From contig JAQWFD010000036.1 of NCBI GenBank assembly GCA_028704555.1, positions 1 through 43,216 of the forward strand: 43,216 nucleotides of DNA, given 5' to 3'. The position numbers and the translations under genes are program-made. Shown here piece after piece: positions 8,157 to 17,792 of this stretch (positions within the stretch are counted from its first letter, which is position 1; every line of letters begins with the position of its first letter). Source of the DNA: Desulfobacterales bacterium. Its GTDB lineage: Bacteria > Desulfobacterota > Desulfobacteria > Desulfobacterales > JAQWFD01. The notes under the pieces are model-generated. The model searched no databases. It was not told the origin of the DNA and was given only the letters and a program-made list of their open reading frames with translations.

Positions 8157-8900
8157 ATGGAAACAATCTGGATCGCACTGCTCTCTTTTATTCTCAGCTT
8201 TCTTTTTGCCCTTGGGGGCGTGGGATCAGCCGTTGCGCTTGTTCCGGTACTGCACTGGCTTGGCATTCCGCTGAACGAAGCCAAGCCTACCGGACTGTTC
8301 GTAAATACAGTGAGCCTTATTGGTGCCAGCATTTCAAATATCAAAAATCGAAAGCTTGATTTTTCGATGGGTATCCCCATTATTCTCGCTTCGGTTTTTG
8401 TCGCTCCTTTGGGCGCTTATGTGTCAACATTTCTGCCGGAAAAAACGGTGCTGGGGCTTTTTGTGCTGTTTCTGCTTTTTTCAGGGAACATGATGTTTTT
8501 CTTCAAAGGCTCCAAATACGCGGACCAGTATCGTTCGGATCGACCGATTCCGGCCATGCTCGGCATTGGTGCGCTGGCCGGAATGGTTTCCGGCATGCTC
8601 GGCGTCGGTGGAGGGGGTATTGTCTCGCCGTTGATGATTATGCTGGGGTTTAACCCGAAAAAGATTGCTGCTGTTACCGCCTTTGTTGTCCCGTTCTCCT
8701 CCCTTACCGGATTCATTGCTTACTGGTCCATGGGACATTTCAATCCGGCACTGGTGTTGCCGGTGGGAGGCGCTGCCTGCGCAGGCGGTTACCTGGGCAC
8801 ACATTTTATGCAGACCCGCCTCAGCCCGGCTACGGTGAAACGGTTTCTTGCACTGGTTATCCTGGGGCTGGGGATAAAAATGCTGTTTCGACTTTTCTGA
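8157..8900 (+). CDS. TauE/SafE-family sulfite or organosulfonate exporter
   Basis: A 247-residue membrane protein with about eight helices and the inverted duplication typical of TauE/SafE: FALGGVGSAVALVPVLHWLG near residue 18-37 and GMLGVGGGGIVSPLMIML near 147-164. The family exports sulfite, sulfoacetate or related anions and is often paired with rhodaneses, as here (14-base spacing). The start at 8157 has AAAGGT upstream. Substrate identity is not visible. Confidence 0.88.
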   Translation: METIWIALLSFILSFLFALGGVGSAVALVPVLHWLGIPLNEAKPTGLFVNTVSLIGASISNIKNRKLDFSMGIPIILASVFVAPLGAYVSTFLPEKTVLGLFVLFLLFSGNMMFFFKGSKYADQYRSDRPIPAMLGIGALAGMVSGMLGVGGGGIVSPLMIMLGFNPKKIAAVTAFVVPFSSLTGFIAYWSMGHFNPALVLPVGGAACAGGYLGTHFMQTRLSPATVKRFLALVILGLGIKMLFRLF

Positions 8901-8952
8901 AAGGCTCAAGGCTCTTTACTTGCCCTTTATGACCGTTGTTTGAGCCTTTTCA
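8900..8952 (+). terminator. Terminator after the TauE/SafE gene
   Basis: AAAGGCTCAA (8900-8909) pairs with TTGAGCCTTT (8940-8949) and is followed by TT. The 30-base loop is long, but the 10-bp arms are perfect and it overlaps the stop. Confidence 0.5.
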
Positions 8953-9034
8953 GTCGGTTATAGAAAAGGGGGCAGGCAAATTATGGCAGGCAGGCGTAAG
9001 TGACCCTGCTACGGATAAAGACCGATTCTAAAAA

Positions 9035-9300
9035 ATGCCGTGCACATCACGAATGATCGCATCCGATGAAACAGCCGTGTACCATGTCATGGCCCGGACG
9101 GCGCTGGACGGTTTTTCTGTGGGGGATGTTAAAAAGGATTTTCTGCCGGGTCTGATCAAACGGTTCTCGAAGCTTTATTTTACCGAATCGGATTTGCTCG
9201 GTATTACAACAAACGGCACAACCACAGAGGTTATTTCTGGGGAGACCGGTTTAAAAGCGTCATCGTGGATAAGGGGGAAAAATACCATGGTAAAGACTTC
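9035..9300 (+). pseudogene. Decayed REP-associated tyrosine transposase (Y1/IS200-like)
   Basis: The N-terminal residues (RMIASDETAVYHVMARTALDGF, split here as RMIASDETAVYHV and ARTALDGF) followed by KDFLPGLIKRFSKLYFTE match the start of RAYT-type transposases. The segment that should follow, carrying the catalytic HUH motif (GNHFHLL in intact members), is gone. From 9226, in another frame, GYFWGDRFKSVIVDKGE gives the family's later RYFWGDRFKS... motif. The gene therefore has an internal deletion plus a frameshift and cannot be active. Its 3' end abuts the stop of the histidine kinase on the other strand. The call rests on remembered family motifs. Confidence 0.75.
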
Positions 9301-9322
9301 ATTACCTGCCAGCCGGCATGTT

Positions 9323-10750
9323 TCATTGTGAAGTCATTTCCTGAGACCGGGGCAGAGAAACCGTTACCCGTGTCCAAACCTCTGGTTTGCTCTCAAATGT
9401 TATCTTTCCATGGTGAAGTTCGACGATTCTCTTCACGATCGCCAGACCCAGGCCGGAGCCGCCGTGCTGAAGCGATCTGGGCTGTTCCACCCGGTAGAAC
9501 TGGTCGAACACCTTGTCGATCTGAGCCTCTGAAACACCCGGTCCCGTGTTGGTTACCGTGATTGTCAAATCAGAATCTGCCGGATCGGCATCGGATTCAT
9601 CGCTATCCACCTCGACCCGACCACCTGCCACGTTATATTTGATGGCATTATCCAGTATATTTGAAAACGCGCGGTTCAACTTCCCCGCATCCCCCTGAAT
9701 GATGAGCCGGCGGGGAAGACGGATGTCCATTTGAACGTTTTGAGCGGTAGCCAGAAGACGATAATCTTCTGACAGGGAGGACAATAGCCCGGAGATATCA
9801 ACCGGCTTCGGGTCGATGCCGGCTAACGATTCCAGGGAGGACAGATTCAACAGGTCTTTGACCAGTCGCTCCATGCGCAATACCTGATCATTTAACTGGA
9901 AAAGATTCTCCTTTACAGAGGCCGGCAGACTCCCCATATCGGAGGTGAAAATCTCCTCGATAGCCAGCCGCATCGTGGTCAGCGGCGTTTTTAACTCATG
10001 GGAGGTGTCGAAGAGAAAATCTCTTTGTTTCATAAAAGAATTTTGCAGCCGATCCAGCATCCAGTTAATCGTCCTCGCCAGCTCACTGAATTCATCCCGT
10101 CCCGGCCCGGTCGGTATCCGCTGATCGAGATTCTTTTCACTGATTTCTCTGGTAAGGTCCTTCATTTTACCAATCGGTTCCAGGATCTTTCCGGCTACAA
10201 ACTGGCTGATAGCTGCCAATGCCATCCAGCAGAAGATAAGCCCGGCGCCAATGCTGAAAACCAGTTCCCATATTTCTTCTGCCAATTTTTCCATGGGACG
10301 GGCGATCTGCACAGCGAACGTTCCCCCTTCCAACGAAAGCAAGAACGTCCTGATCCGGAAGGTCACTTCGCGGCCGCTGTCCTGACCCGGGTCGATTCGT
10401 TCAGGCGGGACAATCGCACTGGCAATCGCACTGGCATCAGGTTCTACGGAAGGAAGGTTTACCCGTTTTGCCAACTGTGACTGGTAAAGCATTCTGTTGG
10501 AATCCTGCTCATAGATTCTGAGCCAATACGGATAAAATTCAGCAGCATCGGGATCGGCAGGCGGGAACTCCGATTTGCTCTGCCCTGTCACGCGCATTTT
10601 GATGGCCCTGTACGCTTCCTCCTTGAGTTCCCTGTCCAGAATGTCGAAAGGCTGTTCGATCAGTTCATAGAACAAGACAACGGAAAACAATAAGGTGGTA
10701 ATAAAACCGGTCCAGGCAACGAGGAGGGTAATCCTTTTCTTAACCGTCAT
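9323..10750 (-). CDS. Sensor histidine kinase (HisKA/HATPase), PmrB-like position
   Basis: A 475-residue membrane sensor kinase. TM1 is near residues 9-28, a roughly 120-residue periplasmic region follows, TM2 is near 158-180, then HAMP. The phosphoaccepting His is H251 in DTSHELKTPLTTMR. The ATP-binding domain shows the N box NAIKYN, the G1 box NTGPGVSEAQIDKVF and the G2 box GGSGLGLAIVKRIVELHHG. Its ATG overlaps the stop of the response regulator by 4 bases. Because the pair lies downstream of the arn lipid A operon in the same orientation, I infer that it senses envelope stress or cations and controls arn, as PmrAB does in enterics; sequence alone does not prove this. Confidence 0.92.
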   Translation of the reverse strand: MTVKKRITLLVAWTGFITTLLFSVVLFYELIEQPFDILDRELKEEAYRAIKMRVTGQSKSEFPPADPDAAEFYPYWLRIYEQDSNRMLYQSQLAKRVNLPSVEPDASAIASAIVPPERIDPGQDSGREVTFRIRTFLLSLEGGTFAVQIARPMEKLAEEIWELVFSIGAGLIFCWMALAAISQFVAGKILEPIGKMKDLTREISEKNLDQRIPTGPGRDEFSELARTINWMLDRLQNSFMKQRDFLFDTSHELKTPLTTMRLAIEEIFTSDMGSLPASVKENLFQLNDQVLRMERLVKDLLNLSSLESLAGIDPKPVDISGLLSSLSEDYRLLATAQNVQMDIRLPRRLIIQGDAGKLNRAFSNILDNAIKYNVAGGRVEVDSDESDADPADSDLTITVTNTGPGVSEAQIDKVFDQFYRVEQPRSLQHGGSGLGLAIVKRIVELHHGKITFESKPEVWTRVTVSLPRSQEMTSQ

Positions 10751-11430
10751 TCTTCCGGGTCCCTGATCATATATCCCACACCGCGGATGGTTCGGATCAT
10801 GTTACCCTGGCCGGAATCCCCGATTTTATGACGCAGATTTTTGATATGAACATCCATAAAATTAGACATGTTGAAGGGGTCGAAGTCATCCCCCCATACG
10901 TGTTCAGCCAGACTGAAGCGTGATACGACTCTGTTTTTATTATAGAGGAGGAACTCAAGAATGCAAAACTCTCTATGGGTCAGTTCGATTGGCGCTTTGC
11001 CTTTGGTTACTGCACGGCTCACCGTATCAAGCTGCAGGTCCAGGACCTGCAACACGGATTCAGCCTGGCTGCCGGATCGTCGGAGCAAGGCACGTATGCG
11101 TGCCAGCAACTCGCCCAGAGAAAACGGTTTGGCCAGGTAGTCATCGGCGCCGATATCAAGCCCCCTCACTCTGTCAGCTACATCACCCTTTGCGGTGAGC
11201 ATGAGCACCGGCGTTTTGATTCCGGCCTTTCGCGCCTCTTCCAGAACAGTCAACCCGTCCATTTTGGGCATCATGATATCCATAATAATCAAATCAAAAG
11301 CGGTTTCGAACAATCTGTTCAACGCCGCTTCGCCATCCCTCGCCGTCTCTACGATATAACGCTGGCTTTCCAGGCTCTGATGTAATTGTTTCCGCAGCGA
11401 GGATTCATCATCAACAATCAAAATTTTCAT
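10747..11430 (-). CDS. OmpR/PhoB-family response regulator
   Basis: A 227-residue two-domain regulator. The receiver has the acidic pocket D8/D9, phosphorylation site D51 (IIMDIMMPKMDG) and Lys103 equivalent in LAKPFSLGEL. The C-terminal winged helix (ELTHREFCILEFLLYNKNR, then DVHIKNLRHKIG) is of the OmpR type. I start at 11430 (MKILIVDDE) because this is the conserved N-terminus; the upstream in-frame codons to 11508 would add 26 unconserved residues. It overlaps the kinase by 4 bases. Its likely targets include the arn genes just upstream. Confidence 0.92.
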   Translation of the reverse strand: MKILIVDDESSLRKQLHQSLESQRYIVETARDGEAALNRLFETAFDLIIMDIMMPKMDGLTVLEEARKAGIKTPVLMLTAKGDVADRVRGLDIGADDYLAKPFSLGELLARIRALLRRSGSQAESVLQVLDLQLDTVSRAVTKGKAPIELTHREFCILEFLLYNKNRVVSRFSLAEHVWGDDFDPFNMSNFMDVHIKNLRHKIGDSGQGNMIRTIRGVGYMIRDPEE

Positions 11431-11476
11431 GATCGCAGGTCCTGAAAGATTGTTTACCCGTTCCGCTGAACTCGTT

Positions 11477-11620
11477 AGCGTCCATCCAGAAATGATTATT
11501 TTCCCCAAATTGCTGCGTCAGGCTCAGATTTTAATCCTCGAAATACTCAATGTATTCCTCCGGTTAAAATCTTCGCCTTCCTTGAACTTAAAAAAACTAT
11601 CTCATTTCTGGACGGACACT
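11477..11620. repeat. 144-bp inverted-repeat element between regulator and arn genes
   Basis: AGCGTCCATCCAGAAATGA at 11477-11495 is nearly the complement of TCATTTCTGGACGGACACT at 11602-11620. Inside, AGATTTTAATCCTCG and CGGTTAAAATCT form a second nested palindrome. I find no flanking duplication. It resembles a mobile palindromic unit of a different family from the 9-bp-duplication element. It could also cut transcription between the arn genes and the two-component system. Confidence 0.6.
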
Positions 11621-11636
11621 CATCAGTTTTTTTTGT

Positions 11637-12008
11637 CTATCCTGTCCGGGTAATCAGCCAGACGCCCAGGCATATGACGATAATCCCGGTCCAGCGTATG
11701 ATCCCCATGGATTCATTGAAAAAAAGCCAGCCGGCAACAGAGACGACGATATAGCCGATGGAAAGCAGCGGGTAGGCATAGCTGACCTCCACCCGGGAAA
11801 GCACCAGCAGCCAGACCACTACGCTGATCACGTAACATGCCAGTCCGGCCAGGACATAGGGACTGGTTGCAACCGCAAGGAAAATACGGCCGCAGCTTGC
11901 CAGCCGGAAATCAAAATAGCCGATGGTTCGCATCCCCTGCTTAAGCGCCAGCTGGGCGGCAGCGTTGAGCATTACGCCGAATACAATGAGTGGTAAATAG
12001 CTGATCAT
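11637..12008 (-). CDS. Small EamA/SMR-type membrane protein, ArnE/ArnF-like
   Basis: A 123-residue protein with four predicted helices of the small multidrug resistance/EamA fold. ArnE (about 111 aa) and ArnF (about 128 aa) of enterics form a heterodimer that moves undecaprenyl-phosphate-aminoarabinose across the inner membrane; here only one such gene is present, so it may act as a homodimer. Conserved-looking stretches are AAQLALKQGM near the N-terminus and LSRVEVSYAYPLLSIGYI in the middle. It lies downstream of arnT on the same strand with a 180-base gap that holds a CRP/FNR-type palindrome, so it may have its own promoter. Which of ArnE or ArnF it represents cannot be decided. Confidence 0.8.
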   Translation of the reverse strand: MISYLPLIVFGVMLNAAAQLALKQGMRTIGYFDFRLASCGRIFLAVATSPYVLAGLACYVISVVVWLLVLSRVEVSYAYPLLSIGYIVVSVAGWLFFNESMGIIRWTGIIVICLGVWLITRTG

Positions 12009-12108
12009 AAATTCTCTTTTTTATCGGACAGCCGTCCGGACGATTTTTCTTCACGGATGCAAAGCCAAAATAATCCCGGGGTGCATGGCCGGTAGGGATT
12101 ACAAGTCA

Positions 12109-12124
12109 TGTGATATGTATCACA
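12109..12124. promoter_or_regulatory. CRP/FNR-family type operator
   Basis: TGTGA-TATGTA-TCACA fits the CRP consensus half-sites exactly, and is also the pattern bound by HcpR-type regulators in sulfate reducers. It lies 101 bases upstream of the ArnE/F-like gene. A single 10-of-10 match in 180 bp of spacer is suggestive, not proof. Confidence 0.4.
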
Positions 12125-12188
12125 CATATTCACGGCTGCCATGATATAACAAACTGAAATGATGTCAATTTGTTTAATAAAATATCGG

Positions 12189-13898
12189 TCAATACTGCCA
12201 CAGCACATACCCCTCAGGGCCGCTGTCATCATGGGAAACCGGTTTGGGAAGTTGATCCTGCCATCTTCTGATATTTCTTGCCCGGCCAACCAGAACTGTT
12301 TTCCCCCGGTTAGCGTCTATCAGTCGGGCGGCTGATCCTGTGTCAAGCATTCTGCCGGGTGCTTTTTCATACGCCAGTCCGTAACGCAGTTCTCCGGGAT
12401 CCCCGAGCACATACACATCAACGCGTTTCAAGTACCAGCAGGCAGCCCGAAGCGTATCTTCATCGGAAATGATAATCCTATCCTGATTGATGCTTTGCCG
12501 GTAGCGCTCCAGCAGGATGCCCGGTGATTTTTTTTCAATGGTCAGGTCCAGCAGAATCAATTGGACAGTCAAAAACAAGAGAAATAGCGAAAGGCCAAAC
12601 AATAAAACTTTTTTGATTCTTTCCTGGCTTCTGAACGCCCAGAAGCAGAACAAAATTACAAAGACAAGGGCATTGACGAGCATCAGCGCTTTCCAGGGCT
12701 GACTGTACAGACGAAACCCCTCATAGCCAAAAAGCTGAACGTACAGGAAGGCAACCAGGAGCAGGCTGAACAGCATACCAAATCCGGCCACTGCCCACTG
12801 AATCAGTTTCTTTCCTCCCTCCTTATGGTGTGCATGAAAAAGCCCGAAGGCCATGAGAACGGCAAAAGGGGGAAAGCAGGGAAGAATATAGGTAATCAGT
12901 TTGCCGTTGGAAACCGAGAAAAACAAAAAGGGCAGCACCAGCCAGCAAATGGATAACCGGATCAACCGTCCCTGCGCCCCCTTATCGGTTAATGTTTCCC
13001 GTATGCCTGACACTGACGCAGGGACCATGAAGGACCAGGGCATAAACAGGGCCGGTGCGGCCAGGAGGAAAAACCACAAGGACTGTTTATGCTGGGCGCC
13101 GTCGGCCATAAACCGGCGGATATGTTCGTTCCAGAAAAAATACCGCCAGAAATCAGGCTCCCTCAGATGGATCCATATACTCCAGGGCAGTGCGACCAGA
13201 ATGGCGGTAAGCACCGGCAGCCAGCCCATACGCCACAAATCCCGTCGGCGGCGTTGCCAGACAAGGTAGGGTGTCAGGACCAGAACCGGCACAACAAAAG
13301 CAAGAAACCCCTTGGTCAGAAAGGCCAGGCCGCACAATACACCGGACAGCAGTAAAAAGCGTTTTTCCCTCGCAGAGCCCGGCGGCGCTTCAGCGGCAAA
13401 ATAAAAGGCGGTTAGGGTTGCGGTCAGAAAAAAAGAAAACAGGCTGTCCAGTACCGCCGTGTTTCCCACCGCAAACACCTCGATGCAGGTCAGAAAGATG
13501 AGCGCAGCCAGAATACCCCGCCGGTTCGATTCTTTAACACCATCACGGGTTGCCCGGCAAACCAGCATGTATATCAATAAGGCCGACAGCCCGACAGCCA
13601 TAGCGGACGGCAGGCGGACGGCAAAATTATTTTCACCGAAAAGCAGGAGGGAGCCGGCGTGCACCCAATAACCCAGTACCGGTTTCTCAAAATACCTTGC
13701 GCCGTTGAGGTGAGGCGCCACCCAGTCCCCGCCGGCAATCATTTCACGGGGAATCTCGGCGTAGCGCGTTTCATCCGGAACCATGAGATCTCTGACCCCA
13801 AGGGGCAGGATGTATAAAACCAAAAAAAATAATAGCAGCAGGACAGCATGTTGTTTTTCCGCGTAAACGGATTGCTCTTGATTCAATTTATCCTTCAT
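12189..13898 (-). CDS. arnT: 4-amino-4-deoxy-L-arabinose lipid A transferase
   Basis: A 569-residue GT-C glycosyltransferase (E. coli ArnT is about 550). It transfers L-Ara4N from undecaprenyl phosphate to lipid A phosphates on the periplasmic side of the inner membrane, lowering the negative charge and giving polymyxin resistance. The N-terminal loop contains the family's PDETRYAEIPREM and GARYFEKPVLGYW motifs with the acidic residues of the active site. About twelve helices follow, then a soluble C-terminal domain. Its start overlaps the end of arnD by 11 bases, so the genes are translationally coupled. Confidence 0.92.
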   Translation of the reverse strand: MKDKLNQEQSVYAEKQHAVLLLLFFLVLYILPLGVRDLMVPDETRYAEIPREMIAGGDWVAPHLNGARYFEKPVLGYWVHAGSLLLFGENNFAVRLPSAMAVGLSALLIYMLVCRATRDGVKESNRRGILAALIFLTCIEVFAVGNTAVLDSLFSFFLTATLTAFYFAAEAPPGSAREKRFLLLSGVLCGLAFLTKGFLAFVVPVLVLTPYLVWQRRRRDLWRMGWLPVLTAILVALPWSIWIHLREPDFWRYFFWNEHIRRFMADGAQHKQSLWFFLLAAPALFMPWSFMVPASVSGIRETLTDKGAQGRLIRLSICWLVLPFLFFSVSNGKLITYILPCFPPFAVLMAFGLFHAHHKEGGKKLIQWAVAGFGMLFSLLLVAFLYVQLFGYEGFRLYSQPWKALMLVNALVFVILFCFWAFRSQERIKKVLLFGLSLFLLFLTVQLILLDLTIEKKSPGILLERYRQSINQDRIIISDEDTLRAACWYLKRVDVYVLGDPGELRYGLAYEKAPGRMLDTGSAARLIDANRGKTVLVGRARNIRRWQDQLPKPVSHDDSGPEGYVLWQY

Positions 13899-14817
13899 TG
13901 ACAGAATTTTTCATGGATTCAAACGGGTTGGATACTTCTCCCTGGCAGGCAATCCATCCGTCTCTTCCGGCTGCTATCGATTTATGGATTACTGCCCCCC
14001 CTATTTTTTGAGTTTGGCCGAGAATGTCACCCAGGGGTTTGAAGACCATATCCCGCTGCCGGGCTTTGTCCAGAAAATCCTGGAACAGGGGCAGGCAACT
14101 GATCCCTTCGACTTCGGCATGGAGGGTCAATACATTGAGCCGGTCTGGACGAATCATTTCAAGAAGGTACTGATTATAGGTTTCCGGTAAGCATTTCAGA
14201 CCGACAAGTTCGTCATAGGTGGGCAGGGTGGTCGGCACCTGGACGTGCTTCAGACTCAGACCGTCAACGATCGGCCGGAAAATCGAACGGCCGCGGCAAT
14301 CGGAAGTGAACCGAAATTCAAATGAATCAAGCGCCTGAAGTGCGGCAGCCGTGGTCCGCCAGGCAGGTGCCGCAAAACAATCCGGGCGGCGCCCCAGGAT
14401 GTCCGTCAGCAGATCGCAGCCTCGCTGAATTTGGCGGGTCACGGCATCCGGATCCATCCGAGCCACCCGTGTCTGCCATTGGTGATGGTCCCATGCATGG
14501 AGTCCGACTTCATGTCCGGCGCCGGCGGCCTCCCGTATCGGTTTCGGGCATCGCTTCCCGATCACCGGACCGGGGCACAGCGTTCCCCGCAGCAGAATAT
14601 CCCAGCCGTAAAGGCTTGCGGCCCGTGTTCTGAGCATCTTTACCAGAAATGAGGGCCGCATCAGGCGCCATAGATGACGGCCCATATTGTCCGGACCCAC
14701 GGAAAAAAAGAAGCTCGCCCGGATATCGTAGCGGGCCAGAAGATCAATCAGGTTTGGAACCCCGGTGCAGGTGCCCCGCAGGGTATCGACATCGATACGC
14801 AAACCGACAGGAATCAT
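13888..14817 (-). CDS. arnD: 4-deoxy-4-formamido-L-arabinose-phosphoundecaprenol deformylase
   Basis: A 309-residue polysaccharide deacetylase (NodB) family protein that removes the formyl group from undecaprenyl-phosphate-Ara4FN, making the pathway irreversible. The metal and catalytic Asp residues are in [10 protein letters not shown] (D9, D11) and the His-containing motif is [13 protein letters not shown]. The PAWRTT and LTLHAEVEG motifs are typical of ArnD. The length fits E. coli ArnD (296). Its ATG overlaps the arnA stop by 4 bases (ATGA). Confidence 0.9.
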   Translation of the reverse strand: MIPVGLRIDVDTLRGTCTGVPNLIDLLARYDIRASFFFSVGPDNMGRHLWRLMRPSFLVKMLRTRAASLYGWDILLRGTLCPGPVIGKRCPKPIREAAGAGHEVGLHAWDHHQWQTRVARMDPDAVTRQIQRGCDLLTDILGRRPDCFAAPAWRTTAAALQALDSFEFRFTSDCRGRSIFRPIVDGLSLKHVQVPTTLPTYDELVGLKCLPETYNQYLLEMIRPDRLNVLTLHAEVEGISCLPLFQDFLDKARQRDMVFKPLGDILGQTQKIGGAVIHKSIAAGRDGWIACQGEVSNPFESMKNSVNEG

Positions 14818-16805
14818 GATTTTTTCTCTTTCCTGCCGACCACATCCTGAAGGAAATAATCCAGGGTCTGGCCAACAGACTGTTCAAAGGGCGCTTCAGG
14901 CTCCCATCCCAGGATTTTGCGCGCCTGCCGGATGGAGGGGCGCCGGTGTTGCACGTCCTGGTAGCCTGATCCGTAAAACGTCCGGGCCTCGATGTATTTG
15001 ATGCCGGCATCAGGGGGAAAATGCGACCGGAGCGGATGAGCGGCAAACTGTTCCCGGAGAATATCTGCCAGCGCCTGCATGCTGTACTCGTTGTCCGGAT
15101 TTCCGATATTGAAAATCCGGCCGTTACAGCACCCATCCTTGTTCTCAATAATCCTGAAAAGGCATTCGACGCCGTCCCTGACATCTGTGAAACACCGTTT
15201 CTGGCTGCCGCCATCCACCAGCCGGATGGGCGTGCCCTCCACCAGGTTGAGGATAAACTGGGTGATCACCCGGGAGCTGCCGATCAGCGCCGAATCCAGA
15301 GAGTCGAGTCTCGGCCCGACCCAGTTAAAGGGGCGAAACAGGGTGAACTGCAGGCCCCTGTCGGCGCCGTAGGCCCATATCACGCGATCGAGCATCTGCT
15401 TGCTGCAGGAGTAGATCCAGCGTTGTTTATGGATCGGGCCCAGAATAAAATTTGAACGCTGTTCGTCAAACTCGGAATCCTCACACATGCCGTAGACCTC
15501 CGAGGTGGACGGAAAAATCAGCCGTTTTCCGTACTTAACGCAGTATCGGACAATGCGCAGATTTTCCTCGAAATCGAGCTCAAACACCCGTAAGGGATTG
15601 CGGACATACTCGATGGGCGTTGCAATGGCCACCAGCGGGAGGACAATGTCACATTTGCGGACATGATATTCGATCCACTCCCGCATGATGGAGATGTCAC
15701 CCTCCTTGAAATGAAAATCCGGATGCTCCAGTAGTCTTTCGATCGTATTTGAACACAGGTCCATGCCGTACACGGTGTAGCGTCCGCTTTCCAGCAGCCG
15801 CTCACTCAGATGGTTACCGATAAAGCCGTTTACACCCAGAATGAGCACGTTCTTTTTGCGCTGCCGCTCCACGATTCGTTCAGTCCGGCCGTTGAACCGC
15901 ATGCCGGCTGCCAGATTAAATTCCAGGGCAAGCTGCCTGCCGCTCATGTACAACCCGTTTTCGCTCTGACCGAACTGCACCTCCACTGCGCCTTCGCCAC
16001 AGGCGATCGTCAGGGGATTTGTGGAGAGTACCGTGCCGGGAACGGCATCCATCGATGTTTGCGCCAGCTTGACCTGCCAGAACATACACTTCAAATTTCC
16101 CAGATAGGAAAAGGCGCCGGGATAGGGACGCGTCACCGCCCGCACCAGATTCCGGACGCCGGCGGCATCCTTTCCCCAGTCGATTTCACCGTCAGCAGGT
16201 CTTCGCCCGCCAAAATAACTTGCCGATGATTGTTCCTGCGGAATCCGCCGGGCCCGGTTTTCCCGAATCTCCGGCAGCAGCTCGTCCAGCAGGTCGCCTG
16301 CCGCAACGGCAAGCTTTTTATGCAGGCTCAGGGCCGTGTCGTCATCGTCAATGGAAACTGACTTCTGGCCGGCAATATCACCGTCATCCGGTCGAGGTGT
16401 CATGTAATGAAGGGTAACGCCGGTCTCTTTTTCACCACGGACCAGCACCCAGTTCACCGGACACCTGCCACGATAACGGGGCAGGAGCGAGCCGTGCAGG
16501 TTGAGGCATCCTGCCGGCGGTATATCGAGAATTTTTTTGCCGATCATATCCCGGTAATAAAAGGAAAAAATGATATCCGGCGCCATTTCCCCTATCCGCT
16601 CAACCCACAAGGGATGGTTGATATCCGCCGGGTTATAAACCGGGATATCATTGGCCGCTGCCAGCTCGGCCACTGACTCGAACCAGATATTTTCATTAGG
16701 CTCGTCCTGGTGGGTGAATATCGCCCGGATATCAAATCCGTGGGCCAAAAGTGCTTTGATTCCCGTGCATCCGATATTATGATAGGCAAGTACGACGGCT
16801 CTCAT
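14814..16805 (-). CDS. arnA: Bifunctional UDP-L-Ara4N formyltransferase / UDP-glucuronate decarboxylase
   Basis: A 663-residue two-domain enzyme (E. coli ArnA 660). Residues 1 to about 300 are the formyltransferase, with the catalytic triad at the same numbers as in E. coli: N102 and H104 in [13 protein letters not shown] and D140 in PRPDDGDI. From about 317 comes the NAD-dependent decarboxylase (Rossmann motif [15 protein letters not shown], active-site [15 protein letters not shown]). The first domain uses 10-formyl-THF and the second oxidatively decarboxylates UDP-GlcA. It starts behind CAGGAG, 12 bases after arnC. No UDP-glucose dehydrogenase gene is in the window, so UDP-GlcA must come from elsewhere. 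Confidence 0.94.
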   Translation of the reverse strand: MRAVVLAYHNIGCTGIKALLAHGFDIRAIFTHQDEPNENIWFESVAELAAANDIPVYNPADINHPLWVERIGEMAPDIIFSFYYRDMIGKKILDIPPAGCLNLHGSLLPRYRGRCPVNWVLVRGEKETGVTLHYMTPRPDDGDIAGQKSVSIDDDDTALSLHKKLAVAAGDLLDELLPEIRENRARRIPQEQSSASYFGGRRPADGEIDWGKDAAGVRNLVRAVTRPYPGAFSYLGNLKCMFWQVKLAQTSMDAVPGTVLSTNPLTIACGEGAVEVQFGQSENGLYMSGRQLALEFNLAAGMRFNGRTERIVERQRKKNVLILGVNGFIGNHLSERLLESGRYTVYGMDLCSNTIERLLEHPDFHFKEGDISIMREWIEYHVRKCDIVLPLVAIATPIEYVRNPLRVFELDFEENLRIVRYCVKYGKRLIFPSTSEVYGMCEDSEFDEQRSNFILGPIHKQRWIYSCSKQMLDRVIWAYGADRGLQFTLFRPFNWVGPRLDSLDSALIGSSRVITQFILNLVEGTPIRLVDGGSQKRCFTDVRDGVECLFRIIENKDGCCNGRIFNIGNPDNEYSMQALADILREQFAAHPLRSHFPPDAGIKYIEARTFYGSGYQDVQHRRPSIRQARKILGWEPEAPFEQSVGQTLDYFLQDVVGRKEKKS

Positions 16806-16817
16806 AAGTTTCTCCTG

Positions 16818-17792
16818 TCAGTTTGATAAGGTGCTTTTCCCCTCGACCGCCGATGGGTTTGCGCCACAGATTTCCTGAATAAAAAAGCGGGGCCTGGATC
16901 GAACATCATTATAGATACGGCCGATGTATTCGCCGAGCAGGCCAAGGCCGATAAATTGAGCCCCGATAAAAACAAAAAGCACGGCAAAAAGAGTGAACAC
17001 GCCCTCTGCAGCCCACATATCCCCATAGGCAAAGCGCATCACCATGAGCAGAACGCCGAAACCAATGCCGCATGCCGCAATCACCGCCCCCATGAACGAA
17101 AGCAGGCGCAGCGGAAAGGTGGACATGGAGGTGAGCAGGTCAAACTGGAGGGAAATCAGTTTCAAAAAACCGTACTTGGATTCTCCCTTTTCACGCAGTG
17201 CATGCCTGACCGGGATTTCGGCGGTGCTGCCGGCAAAACTGTTGGCCAGAATGGGGATGAAGGTGGAGCGTTCCCGGCACTGGAGCATGGCATCGACAAT
17301 CGGGCGTCGGTAGGCCCTGAGCATGCAGCCGTAGTCATGCATCATGACGCCGGTGGTCCGCCGGACAAGCCAGTTGATCAGCGCAGACGGGACGCGGCGA
17401 AAGACAGAGTCCTGCCGGTTTTCACGCACGGTACCCACCACATCGACCCCGCGGTCCATCTCCCGCACGAGATTTGGAATTTCTTCGGGCGGATTCTGGA
17501 GGTCGGCATCCAGGGTAACGACAATCTCCCCGCTGCTTTGATCCAGGCCGGCAATGACCGCCGCGTGCTGGCCGTAATTGCGGTTCAGCATCACGCCGAT
17601 TACCTCCGGGTGGCGGTCCGCGGCCTGAGAAATAAAGTTTCGGGAGCCGTCCCGGCTGCCGTCATCCACCAGAATGATCTCAAAGTGCCGGCCGGTTGTT
17701 TTGCAGGCGGCAAGACAGCGGTCGATAAGTTCCGGCAGGTTGTCTTTTTCGTTATAAACCGGAATGACCACGGATAAATCCGGCACATTCAT
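16818..17792 (-). CDS. arnC: Undecaprenyl-phosphate 4-deoxy-4-formamido-L-arabinose transferase
   Basis: A 324-residue GT2 glycosyltransferase (E. coli ArnC 322) that loads Ara4FN onto undecaprenyl phosphate at the inner membrane. It has the GT2 start [16 protein letters not shown], the [10 protein letters not shown] acidic motif and two C-terminal membrane helices. I place the start at 17792 (MNVPDLSVV): it gives a 4-base ATGA overlap with arnB and a family-like N-terminus. The open frame extends upstream to 18065, but those codons overlap arnB and are not conserved. Confidence 0.93.
   Translation of the reverse strand: MNVPDLSVVIPVYNEKDNLPELIDRCLAACKTTGRHFEIILVDDGSRDGSRNFISQAADRHPEVIGVMLNRNYGQHAAVIAGLDQSSGEIVVTLDADLQNPPEEIPNLVREMDRGVDVVGTVRENRQDSVFRRVPSALINWLVRRTTGVMMHDYGCMLRAYRRPIVDAMLQCRERSTFIPILANSFAGSTAEIPVRHALREKGESKYGFLKLISLQFDLLTSMSTFPLRLLSFMGAVIAACGIGFGVLLMVMRFAYGDMWAAEGVFTLFAVLFVFIGAQFIGLGLLGEYIGRIYNDVRSRPRFFIQEICGANPSAVEGKSTLSN

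Noticed and set aside
12005..12289. Minus-strand open frame between arnT and the ArnE/F-like gene
   Set aside because: Most of it lies inside arnT in another frame and the rest covers the CRP-type site. No family signal; its 4-base overlap with the next gene looks accidental.
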